Shown here: positions 11,501 through 25,200 of the stretch, in pieces
How the letters are laid out: each line of letters begins with the position of its first letter
Position numbering within the stretch: position 1 is the first letter of the stretch
Assembly (NCBI GenBank): GCA_024529925.1
Contig: JAFEUB010001373.1
Coordinates: 1,232,501 to 1,296,500, forward strand
Length of the DNA: 64,000 nt
From: Ophthalmolycus amberensis
Taxonomy: Eukaryota > Chordata > Actinopteri > Perciformes > Zoarcidae
Direction: 5' to 3'
Made by a program: the position numbers and the translations under genes
Notes under the pieces: generated by a model
The model's input: the letters and a program-made list of their open reading frames with translations, nothing else
What the model was told of the DNA's origin: nothing
The model's database searches: none

Positions 11501-14109
11501 GAGCTTCAGTTTTTGTGTTGTAGTTTTGATTGATTGAATTGAGAATGTCAAAAGTCCAATCAGATACAATGCCCTGAATGTGGGCCTGCTGTATTTCAAT
11601 GTGGACTTTTACCAAAATCACATTAAGCTTATCAGTGAAATGTTTAGTTAAGTATTAGTCATATCTGCAATGGTTAAACCAGATACCGACGCCCGTATCA
11701 GCAGGAATGTTGATGCAGAGAGAAGGAACATTCTTCACTCGACTGGCGGACTCTATTCTGGAGCCGTGTTAGGTTTGACACACGCTGAGAGGAATGCCTA
11801 ACCTCTTTGCTAAAGGTCTGAGACGCAGCGTGGCATCAAACCTCACTGTGAAAGTTTTAAACTGCGCCCGAGCTGCAGCGAGGCGTAGGAACAGTTGAGA
11901 GGTAGAGAGTGGAACGAGACCAAACACACTTCAGGGGCTTTCAGGCCCTGCCAAGCATGAGATAGATGGGATTTTATTTAATCCACTTGCATGGATGTGA
12001 GTTTGGTCCATAAAAACACAGTATCATCCCCTATTTTAATAAGAAAGCATGCGGCTCTGAATCGCAAATGCAGGATGGTGAAAGGTTGGAGTTAGGCAGG
12101 GCCGGTTTGACGAACCACACCCTACATACACAAGACCCTGAAGACAGGAAGGCCTTACTTGGGCAGGGCTCAGTAGCATTCTAAATACAATGCATGCTAT
12201 CGTGAAAGAGGGATTTCTTACAAAGAAGTCTAAATCTGTTGCATTTTTCTGTTTGACTTTAAAAGTAACTATTTGCTTTTAAAGCTGTGCACTGGAGCAT
12301 ATCCCAGCATGCAATGGGTATATACATACATATGTGTTTTAAAAAAAAGGTATTCTGTTGAAATCCCTATAAAGATACGTAAAGCCCAGAGAGACATACC
12401 CAATGAAAGAACCACTCATGAAAACTGCTCAGAGGCAGAGTGAGGCACATTTTCCTGACTGCTACTGACTGTAAACACCTACTGTATGACTCTGGTTTTC
12501 CAAACTCTGAAAGCTTGTGTGAATGTGCCCAAAAGCCTCACGATGAAATATAACTAAAGTGCCTTAAAAAGGCAGTAGTAATTATAAACTTGATGCTCTG
12601 TATTTAGCACTTCATAACCAACGTTAGGAAGGGGAGAAAGCTCAACAACAAGCTCAATGTATACGTGAATAAACATAATAAGGGCAACTACAAAATATAC
12701 TAAAACAAAACATTGAAGATACAATAGGTAGATATTGGCACAGAACAGTCAGAATATTGAGCTTTAGTTCATTTTGGCTATGACTGAACTGGGCAACTCC
12801 CTTTACTTTTAAAAGATGAAGCGCTACTGCCACCAAGTGCTGGTTTCCTGTACGTACAAGAATGAGTTTGTTATGGTCAACAAGAGACTTGTATTAGAAA
12901 GATTACACTCCTTATCAAACTCATAGAAAAAGACAATTGCTGCACCTTGTTAAAGTCTCAAATCAGCTCAATATATGCAGGTGCTTTCCAAAATGAACAT
13001 CATAATTCAGCAGATTACACTTTCTCAATATTTTGGCAATTCATAGAGAATTTGCTAATGTGTCAGTTTGATGGAAACCAGAGGCGGTAGGTGCACAAAT
13101 CCTTAAAAATAGTCGGTAGTTTTTTCATATACCTCTACCCAAGGTAGAACAAAACACAAGCTTTTTAAAAATAATTTTGACCAAGATGGTCGTAACAAAA
13201 AAAATCTTTTTTACATCAAAATACAGAAAAAAGTGATGAAAATGAACAATATATTGACAAGCCCCATTGGGGAAAAAGTGCAGAATAAAGCCACTCTAGA
13301 CTTAATCTCATGTAATGTTTCACCTATCGCTTGGATTTGCACTAATAGTGCCCTGATGTCTGCCCTGCACCTCAACAATATGAATATCAAAATATGTATC
13401 TATGATCAAACTAGAGCCTAAAGCTTTTAATACAAATACAATACAAAGTTGACACCTTTTTAAAATAAACTTCAGATCATATATTATGGTATGTTGGCAC
13501 AGTTCAGGCCATCACATTGATTAATAAACTTTGTACAAAAACAATTGAGGTGGTGCAGTAAAGCCAACTGTGTAACGTGAAGAGTAAAATGCATTTGTTC
13601 ATATCAATATGTAACAAAGTATGCTTAACCAGGCCCAGCCCACATATCAGTATCTGCAGCTGCAGTCCTGCCTTGATTGACTTTGGACAGCAGGGGGCGT
13701 GGTTTCCCCGTGTCTGCGCTGCACTTGCTGAGCCTGGATGGGAGGGTGAGAGGTCAAGGGGGCGGTGCTTGGGGAATACAGGAAGTAAACATTACCACGA
13801 TATGTCGCTAAACTGACGTTGAGCAGATTAATGAATGTTGTCTACTAGTTATTTAGCACAGAACAGCAGTTTGTTGGTTGGATGTTATCTGATGTACTTA
13901 TCAGAATCCACGTGTTGTGTAATGATTGAGTTTAGGATTGCTGATGCGCGTGGAAGGAAAACAATCGTGTGTGCTAACAATTTACAGCTTGAGCTAGGAA
14001 AGTGATGATTTAGGATTTGATGCTTTGTATTTCTATTTGTTAAATACATTTGACGGTATGAAATCGTTTTGTTTCCTTCAAATATCATCCAAGTTCGATA
14101 TGCACAAAT

Positions 14110-14570
14110 ACTGCATCATTATTGTATTATACTATGACTTTTTTCATAGTATACCATATCATTTTTCGATGTGCTTCACTGTCACTTTTTCCGACATATA
14201 ACGTTATGACTTTATAGATAGACCATATTATTACTTTTTTTTGTCCTACTATACTATGCCTTTTTTAAAGGTATACTATGAATTGTTTCGACATACTATA
14301 GATTCTTTATTTTTAATTTTTAAATGCAACATACCGGTACTATACCATTACTTTTTTTTGTCAAACTGTACTATGGCTTTTCATCATACTATAAAGTTTT
14401 TTGACATACAATACTTTTCTCGATATGCTGACTTTTTTTACATACTATAAGTTTATCCATGACTTCACAACACGACTGACTTTTTAATGATTTTTTTGAC
14501 TTACTATATGACTTTATCTAGACTTTGTTTAACGTACTAAACTGACTTTTTCCTCACATTTCTGACATAC
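14110..14570. repeat. AT-rich degenerate tandem repeat
   Basis: Loose repeats of catactatactatgac followed by a run of T (about 25-35 bp period) occur many times: tatactatgactttttt, gtcctactatactatgcc, ttcgacatactata, ttgacatacaatac, gacttactatatgac. The period drifts and the copies are diverged, which suggests an old satellite-like block. Similar ctatgactttttt arrays are common in fish. Confidence 0.65.
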
Positions 14571-14821
14571 GAGTATTTTAGAATCAACAGCAGGGACGAG
14601 GAGTTCGGCTCTGGTGCATTTTGTCCTCTTCCCGCTGATCAGCACATCTGGCTGATGCCGTTGAAGGTGCCTTATGTTTCCATTCACATGTCCTACCTGC
14701 ATCTTTGGAGACCAAGTGAGATTCTGGATCAGAATTTAGGCAAGTATAGCAGATAAAAGTGACCGTGTTCCTGTAGGTATATTTCTATACAGTATGAATC
14801 ATAGAAGACACATCGGAGCCA

Positions 14822-14827
14822 TTTATT
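14822..14827 (-). terminator. smap1: candidate smap1 poly(A) signal
   Basis: The minus strand reads AATAAA here (tttatt on the plus strand), about 520 bases after the smap1 stop codon. It is the first well-formed signal I noted downstream. Other tttatt hexamers lie farther away, so the true end is uncertain. Confidence 0.4.
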
Positions 14828-15345
14828 ATCACTTTAATTTGATAGGGGAACCACACGTACTTTAAAAGGTTATACAGCGCTGTACATTTTGGAGCAGTAC
14901 TGACAGACTCGATAGTCATATCTTCTCCCGTTAAATACTATGCATTTAAATGTTCTATATTCTTATAATAGTGGTACAATAAAAGCTCGGGTAACTGGTC
15001 CTGCAGCTGTTCTGATATGTCGATATCATTTTTGTTGGGACTGTTATTTCCTTGTAATTGTTTTCCAAAAAAGGAAAATAAAAGTTATGATCAAAAACCA
15101 TATGACAGGCAGAAACTGCCAGGCTGTAATCCTGTACGACTCCCAATTCACTCACACAATAGAGAGAAAGAGAGACAGAGAAAGGGAGAAGGAAAAAAAG
15201 GAGATACAATTGTTATGTTCTGAAGGCTGGTCCGCGATGGAAATGGGCATGAGTTCATAGGGAGGTGCAAAGCAGCACAAGATATATTTTGCACTCTCTG
15301 CAACCTCGACTCTTACTCTGCCCAACCATCAAACTGCTCGAAGGC

Positions 15346-18300
15346 TCACTTCCATAGCTGTGTGCTCAGAGTCTGGCCAGATCCTGCGGCGGCCCATCCA
15401 CCCATAGCTGACGGAGGCTGACCGAAGGCCATCTGGCCACCTGCACCGTTCAGAGTCAACCCCGACATCTGCTGATTCACCTGAGGGAGTTAGAGAGACC
15501 AATGTCAACACTAGGGCACAACATCATGGATTGAAACCTGTAATATTATGATTCTGAACCCAACTATGTCCTGAAACTAGTCTGATCTCTGTTGTCGGGT
15601 TGAGACATGAGGAAAAAGCATGCTTCTCAAAAAAAATAGCACTCAAAGTTGAACTTAAATCAAAGCTCCTCCTGCACAACCTCTTCACTAGACTTCTTAC
15701 TGGCTGCTTTGGTGTCTCCTTTCTGGCCTCTAGAGGTCAGGAATCAATCATTGCTGCTCCACTGGATGCTCTGTCCACATCCTGTGTAGTACCTTCACAA
15801 TGCACTGTGCACTGCATCATCACAGCTGGGTGTGGTCACGTGTAAAACTAACCACACCTGACAGACACATATGAACATAAGGCTCTGCAATTTATTCAAA
15901 AAAATTGTGATCTCAGTATTCACCAAAACAATTGTGATTATGATTAACATAGCTTCAGGGCTCTCCATACCTGACCCATGTTCCACTGAGCCTGCTGCCC
16001 AGGCTGGATGGCGTACATGCCCTGAGCAGGGACCATGCCTGCAGGCAACGCACCACCCGGTGGTCCCATCATCCTCGGTGCCATGCCCATCACACCGGTG
16101 GCTGGTGCATTCCCCATGAAGCCATTAGGCATCGTCATCCCAACCATCATGCCCGGACTGGGCCCCATCATGGCTGCTCCGCTCTGAGCCATCATGGCAC
16201 CCATGACGGTTGTAGGCGGCATGGCCGTGCCCATGCCAGGGAAAGCCTGATAACCACCAGCGGCCTGGACAGGAAACTGCATCTGGGAGGGGCCCATGAA
16301 CATGCCAGCTGAGGAGGAAAGAAGACATGCGAAACAGAGGGAAGAAGTTACGCATACAGATACGTCTTTCAAGCCTGTACTGTGATAAGTGGGGTTTTTC
16401 CAAAACTAGTTAAATATTTGGCTGTGTGTTTGTCTAAGGAGCCTGTTAATCAGGACGGGAGGCTTCGGCAGGTCTGTGGGACTGTGTTGGGACATACAAG
16501 CATGCATGCACTCGCTCCTTATGGATTCCGTTACCTTGGTGAGGAAAACCAAGGTAATGCTGATCTAGCCCAGGGGCTTTCAAAGTCTGACACGGTGGGC
16601 CTCCCCGAGGACAAAATCAAGACAACTGCAGCCCCAAGTTTGGGAACTATGGGCGACAACTGGATCCCCTTTTTCTTTTCCTATTACAACAGGATAAGTC
16701 TGAAGTTATAGGAAACATCTTTATTTCTTGGCAGGTTTATGGGGGGTTGGCAGAGTAAAGTACCAAAAGCTGGAATTAAATATCTTGCTTATTATTTGAG
16801 TCAAACATTTCCAGATTTAAATTTTAAAAAAGTAGGCCAACTTCAGGCAAACGTCTTCTGTTTAGTGATTACAGGGTTTTGCAGGAAACGTATACAACGC
16901 TTTAGGGATCAAGAAACGTAATGCCAATGACGTCACAATAAAAGAAAATGACTTGGGTTGTAGTTCACATTATTTCTTGTGCATATTTCCTCACCAGCAG
17001 GGGCCTGTTGGGACATGCTGTTGGTTCCATACAGGGACAAGATGGAGTCCTTGGACAGCGGCTTCTTGGCCGTGTCTTCAGTCTTCGTGGCGCTGCTGGT
17101 GTCACTGAACAAGTCCAGGTCTCCCTGCACCGAGCCCGAGCTGGCTCCGCCTCCTGCTGCTCGAGCTTGTGTCGGAGTGCCGGCTGCGTTACTGGAGCTC
17201 ACCTGACAGAGAGGAAATGTTTTGGATGACGGTATCGAATAACAGTGACTTGAGTTTAAAACATCAGTGGCTCAATATGACACCTGTCCAGAGAGAACAT
17301 GTTTCAGATGAATCAACAAGTTATCATCAATAAAGGTTCCACCATTAAATCAAATTACATTTAATTAACGTTTACGACCTAGTTGCCATACGGCCATCAG
17401 CTATTAGACAGAATGGCTTCCGTGTTCTTCTTCATGTATAAATGGAGTAAATATACCGTCCTGCATGATAATCCCCATATCTCAGCAGTGGCCTGTTAGT
17501 CGACTGTTAGTAGCTTCAACAGCCAACAGCCAAGGTGGTAATCAAATCCCCCAGACACAACAACAAGTCGCTTTACCAGTACTACTTGTACTGTGACACA
17601 GCAATAACAAAGTGATATCGCCACACACACACACCGTTTCTGTCTTGTGGGCTATTGACGCTGGTAGTTGTCATTTGACTTTTTATTTTCTACTGCACAC
17701 TTAATTTCAGTTGTACAACTAGACAACCATTACTGTGAAGCCCTCCTGAGCATCATTCAGAGATTAGTACTAAATCTAATCGACGGGGGAATTCTTGCTG
17801 GATTTTACCTGAGAAAACTGAGCTGCAGATGAAGATGAAGGGAGGGGGTTGGATACCATCGGGCCGAATATATCCAGGTCATTGTTGTTCTGGTTTGTGC
17901 TCGAGCTTCCATTGTTAGCCTGACGCGGCTGCCGGTACATCTGTGACAGAGAGGTTTAAAGAACTGGTTTTACAGGTAGAGCAAACAGGTGCTGGGTTAT
18001 TTTGACACAACACAACTCACTGACCACTCCCCACTGACATTCTACCTGAATTCACTTCACAATAATTTATGAATTGTAATTGCTGTAAAAGGTGTGTAAA
18101 ACAAACAGAGCTTATGTTTGCTAATGTGAGAACACGCGTCATCTTTCTACTCGTTTGACTGCAAACACCTCCCACAGCTGCAGAACAGCTTTCACAGGAA
18201 GCATAATGGTTATTACAGTAGAACATGTATCAATTTGCCCTCATTAGCGCATCGATGACAAAACAGCCAAACAGTGCAAAGCTCCTCAGTAGCATAAATA

Positions 18301-21300
18301 TGTCCTCTTACTTTAAACTGTAAATTAAATCGCTGTAATGAAGTGAAACACCCATATTCAGAGTACACAAATCAATAGACAAACCTGTTGTTCTAGCTCG
18401 CCATTTGACCACGAGGAACAACTCATTTTCTATACATCAATGCAGAAATATCCACATAACGGCTACTTATACACTGGAAGACCTGCTGCAAGTGAGCCAG
18501 CAATGGACCCAGGAGCAACATGCTTCCATACGGTTGTCATAAATATGCTGTGAGCCACTGAGAGAAGGTGTTGCCTCCATTCATGATGTGGCAAACTGTC
18601 GCCATTTTATCCCATATAATATTTAAGACTGGTCCTCCAAAGAAAAAAGGTCCAAACATAAATGTAAAAAACAAGAAGTTACAAGTCAGTCGCATACACG
18701 GTGACTGAGTCAACAGCTTTAACGCTTCCTCTGACAAACTCACAAAAACAAACCTCGCAGTGGTTCACTGGCTCAACAGCAACTTAAAGGAACAACAGAC
18801 TTCATTAAAGTTCTCGTACCGATAAGATAGCGGATCAGAATGGTTTGTCTGCCTCTCGTCAGATGAGAGTAACAGGAATGTACAGTCACAGTAACTGATG
18901 TGTTACACAGGGAACCAACTGAAAGGGGAACACGGTGTCTTTTGACATCACGCTCAAGCCCACTGCTTGATACACATTGAGCCGACAAGTTTACAGTGAC
19001 GACAACACAAGCTACAGACGGAGGCAGCCATGGTTTGGCCCTCCGCCTCACAGGACTACCAAGTCTCAGTGGAGTTCTCCCCTTCATTGAAAAGGTATAC
19101 AATCACAGCCATAACATGCCACAGCATGCTACACCAAGAAAGAGTTACAGGCAACTCATCACACATACAGTCAAAGTAAATACAAATCTGAAATCTGAAA
19201 TTACACAGCACTGTTAGCCCATGAAACCTCCAAACTCCCGGCTCAATGAGTTTATCGTCATCCGCTCAAACAATTACAAGCTGAAAACTTATTTAGTCGG
19301 ATTCCATAAATATCTCAGGCAGCACATTCATAAGACACCGAGATCCTCACCAAGGCCGAGGAGGTTCACAGAGGGTTCTGAAGTCTTCGCGGGGCTGACT
19401 TTGGGAGCTGGCCTGGACTCTTCACTCTAAAAAGAGAAGAAGAAAAAGGTAGTTAAAATAAATTTTAAAAAATAAGGAAAACTCCATATGGGACAAAACT
19501 AATGCTGAGGAGGACGTTCATACAACAGCTCTACTGTGTGAGACACTTACCTTGCTGTAGGACGACACCTTGCTGCCTCTGTCTGGCTCCCTCTCTTTCT
19601 TACCGTCTTTTGGCTAAAAGACAAACAAACAAAAGAAACTGAAGAAACTGAATAAAAGTGTGTACACTACTTTTAAAAGCATGTACAATATTTATATTTA
19701 GTAGTAAAACACTGGATACATACACTGCTGCCATTGGTCACATTCTTGCTGTAGTATTTCTTCTTCTCATATTTATCCCTGATGAAGAATTCCACAGCTC
19801 TTAGGTCAGAGTTAAGAGAAAAAGGGGCAACAAACGAGTGAAACAGGAACAGCTTCAGGAGATACAGTGCGGCACTTTGAAGTTCTCTTAAGCGTGCCTG
19901 CTGATAGTGAAGGATACTGGTCTGTTTGAGGTCTTCTGAAGCTTTCTGGAAGGTTTGCCTCATAAAGCCGCCTGCCATTGGTGTTACCAATATCCTGTAT
20001 ACTCTAAAAAACAATAACGGGAAGGACAGAGAGGTTTATAGAAATCAGAGGCTGTTCATATATGCATGTTTAAATACTTCAGGGGTACTCAATTCAATTT
20101 GCACATGATTAGTTTGCTCATCAAGGAGAGTATAATGTGTTCTCTGATGCTTGTGATATAAACTAGGGGCGTGGAGGTTGACAGATGGTCGTATGCCAGG
20201 CAGGCTGAGAGGAAGGCTGGTGGGAAAACTCCGATTTAAATACCTTAGACCACAACTCATGTAAGACACATATTTATCAAACTTTTCAGGCATTACAAAG
20301 TATTAAAAAGTGCCGAGTAGAATATGTTGGAGTGTGTCCTCGTCATACTTATAACTTGTATGCTCATGCTATCGGTAATCTTCTGATCAGCGTAGTGACA
20401 GACCCCATCAGTTTACACTATGGGAGTTTTAGGATCTGGTATGTTTGAAGCTTGACTCACGTTAGGGACTAAAAGTTAAGATCTCTCACCATCTACCAAG
20501 TTTACTGAGGCGCAGTGCTAATTTCTTGAGAGTACCCCCTTTATAATAAATGTGCAGTCCTGTCACAGGTCTGAGGATTGGAAGAGGAAAGGCGGGTTGT
20601 CAATAGAGGACAGATATGCACAAGTAGAAGGATGCTGAAATCAATCTCCTTAATAATAAGTCCCATGCAACAAAGATTTTGCAATAATGTCTCGCAAAAC
20701 GATTTAAACTGATTTAGTAGTCTGGGAAATAAAAAGCATAGTCTGTAATTGAACCAAAGTCCATAGAGAACAAAACAATACCTGCATTTGTTCTGAAGTC
20801 CATTGGTCCAGGTTGACTGATTTGACTCTGGATATGTGCACTCCCAGGTTCCTGTGGATGCCAGCACACCGGATGCACATGAATACTCCCAGATTCCAGG
20901 ATGCCCATCGTGGACCTGATACACACAACAACAAAAAAAGGATTGTGATTTGATTATGGAGCGATATGAAGATAAACATAAACATGCAAGATCTTGTAGT
21001 GACTTTAAGTGCCAAAAGCAAGCTCTGCATTCTTTACCAATGACCCAACATGAAAACAAGAGTCAAGTTCCTGTGGAGACACTTGTAAAACCCGACAGAA
21101 GAGCTGCAGGCGGCGTTAATAGAGAGGTGTTGCTCATGTAGCTTTAGAGAAGTTAGCTTGCTAGTTAGCCACTTAGTTTAGCTTCAGGGGATGAAAGCTG
21201 ACTAGCTTGAGCCAGTTAACAGTTACCCACTAGCGAGTTAGCTCAGCTAAGCTAACCAACCCAGATGCTACATAGTTAGAGCGCGCGAGCGACGGATTCG

Positions 21301-21482
21301 GAGTGAAAACGTTGACTCTGTGAAGTAAAAAATTTTTTTTAAGTCGATAGTGTGACTGTCGTACCTTTAGCCTCGCAGTCGGCGCAGTACTTGTTGTCTT
21401 CCTCTCTCAGCATTTTGGACAGGATGGCCTGGTGCTGCTCGTTGAGTTTCTGGGACTTCTCTCTCTCCGAGCGGGTCGCCAT
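15346..21482 (-). CDS. smap1: smap1: stromal membrane-associated protein 1, Arf GTPase activator
   Basis: An ArfGAP that in known relatives acts on Arf6 and regulates clathrin-dependent endocytosis. Coding exons from 5' to 3' on the minus strand: 21482-21365, 20915-20782, 20003-19918, 19799-19724, 19613-19551, 19426-19351, 17940-17809, 17202-16995, 16308-15971 and 15480-15346. The start is MATRSEREKSQKLNEQHQ. The ArfGAP zinc finger is C33-x2-C36-x16-C53-x2-C56, with the arginine finger at R61 in CAGIHRNLG. Next come RDKYEKKKYY and a basic stretch, then a clathrin box LLGLD (residues 181-185), NDLDIFGPMVSNPLP, LSKDSILSLYG, a Met/Gly/Pro-rich C-terminal part and the family ending SGQTLSTQLWK. 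The N-terminus and C-terminus favour SMAP1 over SMAP2. The product is 454 residues if one extra base at 17918-17923 in the seventh coding exon is ignored. As written, translation stops about seven residues after the clathrin box (DVPAAASG then TAA). Confidence 0.94.
16924..16935. promoter_or_regulatory. CCAAT fused to a perfect CRE, inside smap1
   Basis: The sequence ccaatgacgtca joins a CCAAT box and the palindromic CRE TGACGTCA. It lies about 60 bases beyond the 3' edge of the eighth coding exon, in intron sequence. The same pair of motifs is present in the smap1 promoter, so a cryptic or alternative promoter is possible, but motif chance cannot be excluded. Confidence 0.3.
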
Positions 21483-21599
21483 AAGTACGGCTTTAGTTGG
21501 ACTCCTTTAATAAAAAAATAACTCTACTTTAATCAGTCGTGAATAGAGTTAAGTTTCTCATAAAAGACCATAATCAGAGCGACGAGCGTCTCAGAGCGA

Positions 21600-21700
21600 G
21601 ATGTGAAAACACCCGGAACCGGAATCCCGTCTCCGCCCACAGGAGCGCTAAAGCTGACGCTGCGGATGCATCTGATTGGACGACAGTTCTGACGTCATCT
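21600..21700 (-). promoter_or_regulatory. smap1: smap1 core promoter with ETS, CCAAT and CRE motifs
   Basis: Upstream of the smap1 ATG are two abutting CCGGAA motifs (21613-21618, 21619-21624), ATTGG at 21675-21679 (CCAAT on the minus strand) and a perfect CRE palindrome TGACGTCA at 21690-21697. No TATA box is seen. This arrangement is typical of housekeeping promoters and would place transcription start around 21540-21620. Confidence 0.5.
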
Positions 21701-21864
21701 GACGCACGAAGTTCCTCATGAAATAAGTTTTGCATTTTCATAAAAAAAAAGAAAAAATGAATGCCATTATAATTTGGACTGGAAAGATGGCTACTGGTTG
21801 CCTCCATCAACAGTGAGAAGACAATCAATGATCTTGACAAAACTCAACATCTGCAGTTCACAAG

Positions 21865-21870
21865 TTTATT
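21865..21870 (-). terminator. cenpk: cenpk poly(A) signal
   Basis: The minus strand reads AATAAA (tttatt on the plus strand), about 393 bases after the cenpk stop, and is followed on the minus strand by T/G-rich sequence (cagatgttgagttttgtc). The transcript would therefore end about 250 bases before the smap1 promoter, so cenpk and smap1 are closely packed head-to-tail. Confidence 0.6.
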
Positions 21871-22262
21871 GAACATGAAAATATATACACAAATTCACAG
21901 TCATAAATACACCTACATTTCTCATTGATGATTACATCGTGCCATTAAAAACAGCTATGAATTAGGATCAAAGGAAATGTGTACTTAAGAGAAAATATCA
22001 ACACTAATGACATGAGTTTACACGAAATTGAGACTTTAATGTAGGTGTTCTCAGATGTTTAAAAGGACTCATGGTTAAAAAATACTCGTGAAACCTAATT
22101 TAATAATCACACTTCATCATATGGCTAACCTCATATCTTTCCCAGCAGTTAGTCTTCATATGAGCTCACGTAAATATACATAATGACGGCACAATACAAT
22201 CAGACTCAAATTATAAACACTAGCAGATAAGTGCTGCTTAAGATGTCTGATGCACCGCTGCC

Positions 22263-25200
22263 TTAACAGAAGGTTTCCAGGCGGATCTTGAAGTTGTTCT
22301 CCTGGTGCCTCACTGCAATGCCGTAGCGGAGCAGCATCTCTGTGTACGGGGGCCAGAAGGTGCCGTCCACTGTCACGTAGGGGTCGTGTGGTGTATTCAG
22401 GACCTTGTTCATGAGGAGCTGTGGGGGTACGGAGGGAGATCGATGTTAAGTAAGGGTGATACGAACCTATAAAGTATGCAAGTAGGCATTTACAAAGAGA
22501 GAGTTCAATAGTTTTTGATTTCTTTCTCTATTTGACAATACACACTGGAAAGAGACACAAGGGAAGAGATGACGTGACAAAAGTACCTCTGTATAAACCT
22601 GTATTATCATATTTGAAACTGACTCCTTTCTCTTAAAGCAAGGAAACATAATTAGACATCAAAGCTGATTATGTGTAGAGCATCAAAACCCACCTCAAGA
22701 ATTTCATTAAGTGAAATCAAGTCTTCGTCTAACTCCTGGGTACTGTTCTGAAAATACAAACGAAAGATGGTTATCTGGTGTCGTAACAGCACGGGGTTGG
22801 CGTGTTAACACAGAACAGGCCGCTGCACCTTCTTCTTCCTCTTGGCAGCAGATTCATTCTGCGGGAGAGGGACGTGCTTCTCCAGTACGTCGCCCAGAGA
22901 CTCCATCAACCTCTCCTGGTAGACCTTCATTTTCTGGATTTTCGCCTTGGTGTCCTGCAGTATACTGCGGAATGCACATGTCAACACAAACACACGCACA
23001 CCGATTGGAGTTCATACATACAGTTCTCAAAGTTAAACTTATGTGTGCTCTTGTATGTTTCATACCAGGCTGTGACAATTAGCCTGTGTGCTTAAATCTG
23101 GCACATTTACATGATGGACTCAAGTGTGTGTGTGTGTGTGTGTGTGTGTTAGTAAATGTGCATTGTCCCTTCTTTAATAAAGAAAATGTGTTTTGCTGCC
23201 CTCCAGTGGCGATACACCTCAGAGCTTGAACTCCTGGTTCAGTGTAACCGCCACGACGCTCACCTTTGCTCGGATAATTTCCCCTTCTCCGTTTGAAGTC
23301 GTTCAACATGGTCATTGGCGGCTATCAGCACCTGTTTCTTCTCCTCCAACCACTTCTGTTCACTAGAATACATCGACTTTCAGAACAATACACTGAGCAA
23401 AACAAATACAAATCTTCCATTCACGTCTGAGGAACATGTCTGTGCTCTGAGAAAAGACTGTAAGTCTGCACTACAACTAAAAGATGTACGCACAGCTCTT
23501 TAGTTTCTCTCAGTTTGTCTCTCTTTGCTTCATGGCAAGAAACAACCATCTCAAGTTCAGAGCACAGCTTGACCATCTGTGGAAAACAAGGTGGGGAAAC
23601 AGATCGCATAACTAGAACTGAATTTCAATCAGAAACATTCTTCAATGTTACATTTCACACACAGACATACCTCCTCTTTTCCAGCCTGAAGTAAAACTTC
23701 TGAATTTGATATCAGCACTGGATAGAGCAAAAACAGATAAACAATTACTATGAATACATTTCTAAAATGATAATATTGAAAACATTAGATACGTACAGCA
23801 GGTACAACTATTTAAATTCATGGGAAAGCCTGGAATAACAATTTAAATAAAGTTACAAAGTCTGAGAAGAAATCTTGATTTTAAGAGAAATGTTAGTCGA
23901 TTTCAAACCAGTTTAAATTGTTTCTTTTTGAAATGTAGAATGACGTTAACTGTAACTGTGGCTTACGACTTTGGTGCTGATTTGAGATATTTCAGTTGTA
24001 AACACTTATATTTCATTTCTGTTACAGCTTCAGTGTGAATAGAGGACGTACATTCTGGCTCCAAGGTCAGCCACTGCTTCAGTTCAGCTTCTGTTGCCAT
24101 CAGTCGATTTACTGCCTGATGAAAGATAGTCACACATTAAACACATTAATGAAGGCTATTAATTAGTTCTTAAGTTATTTACGTACACCAATATCATACC
24201 TAATGAATGTAAAACAAATAAGCTGACAATATTCAGTGAAATATGACACGGTAAATTCAAACTAAACAATGGTTTCGTGTAAAGCTCTCTAATGGATATA
24301 TCATCTTGTTTTTCTATGATGTCATACCTTTAGGGATATGTGGTGCGAAATAAAACGAGGATTTTAACCAACTTTAAAATGCTAAATTATTCGTAAACAT
24401 TTACAACATACTTATGGCTTGTTATTTCCATCTGGGGCACCGTTGAGAAGAAGCCTCTTTGACAGCTCTCTCATTTGTCTAAATTGAGTTTCCGTTAAAC
24501 CAAAGAGCATTTAAAGTTACATGAAGAACTTCTGTCGTCTGCTCTTCCCTGTGCTCCATCATTGCGTTGCCTCATTGATTGTTGATTAGTCAATAGGCTA
24601 CTCTGCTCGCCTCTGTAAAGACCTTTGATGTACGTTATGCATACAACAAAGGGCTGTATGAATATGACGTTTTGAAGATGTTATAAGTAATTTAAAGCAA
24701 CACCAACGTCAGTGTTTTCCATGTTGTCATCAGTAACATTGAGAAAAGATGATATATAAACGGAGTACAGCAATGAACATGTACAATCTCACCTGCTCCC
24801 GAGGATTCTCACAGGACTCTGGTTCACACAGAATAATCTCATTCTGAAGCTGCAACACAAAGGGACACGGACACACACACACACACACACACAGTCTGCA
24901 GTTTGAACCTTCTCTGCACATCCAGTGGCTGGTTGGAGAGGCCAGCCTGGCTAAACATCACTTTACCTTTTCCAGCTGAGCGAACTGCTCCTCGCACTGG
25001 TCCATCAGCTCACGCTGAGCGGCCTCGGACAGCTCCGCTGCTGCCTGGCCGCCGAGCTTCACCTCAGCCTGAACACGGCAATAATAAAATGCAACAAACA
25101 GTGTCGATTTGCATTTGGATATGTTTATGAATACTTAGCACAGCACGGACACATTTGCCCCAGTTCACGGGTGAGGATTCGTGCTCGTTCACATTAACAG

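Larger units (their letters stand above)
9300..15345. other. convergent spacer between keratin and smap1
   Basis: No exon is recognised on either strand; open frames are short and overlap. The proximal right end (15345 to about 14800) is probably the smap1 3'UTR. The spacer holds the dispersed repeat at 11347-11500 and the AT-rich tandem block at 14110-14570. A GC-richer patch at 13690-13800 (gggggcgtggtttccccg, gggggcggtgcttgggg) stands out against AT-rich surroundings but has no start codon or splice context I could use. Confidence 0.5.

Noticed and set aside
17941..19350. A missing smap1 exon to correct the phase
   Set aside because: No candidate of length 3n+2 with good splice sites was found. 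The sequence tgttcctcgtggtcaaatgg near 18390-18420 ends in a GT but has no usable acceptor. A one-base insertion explains the phase better.
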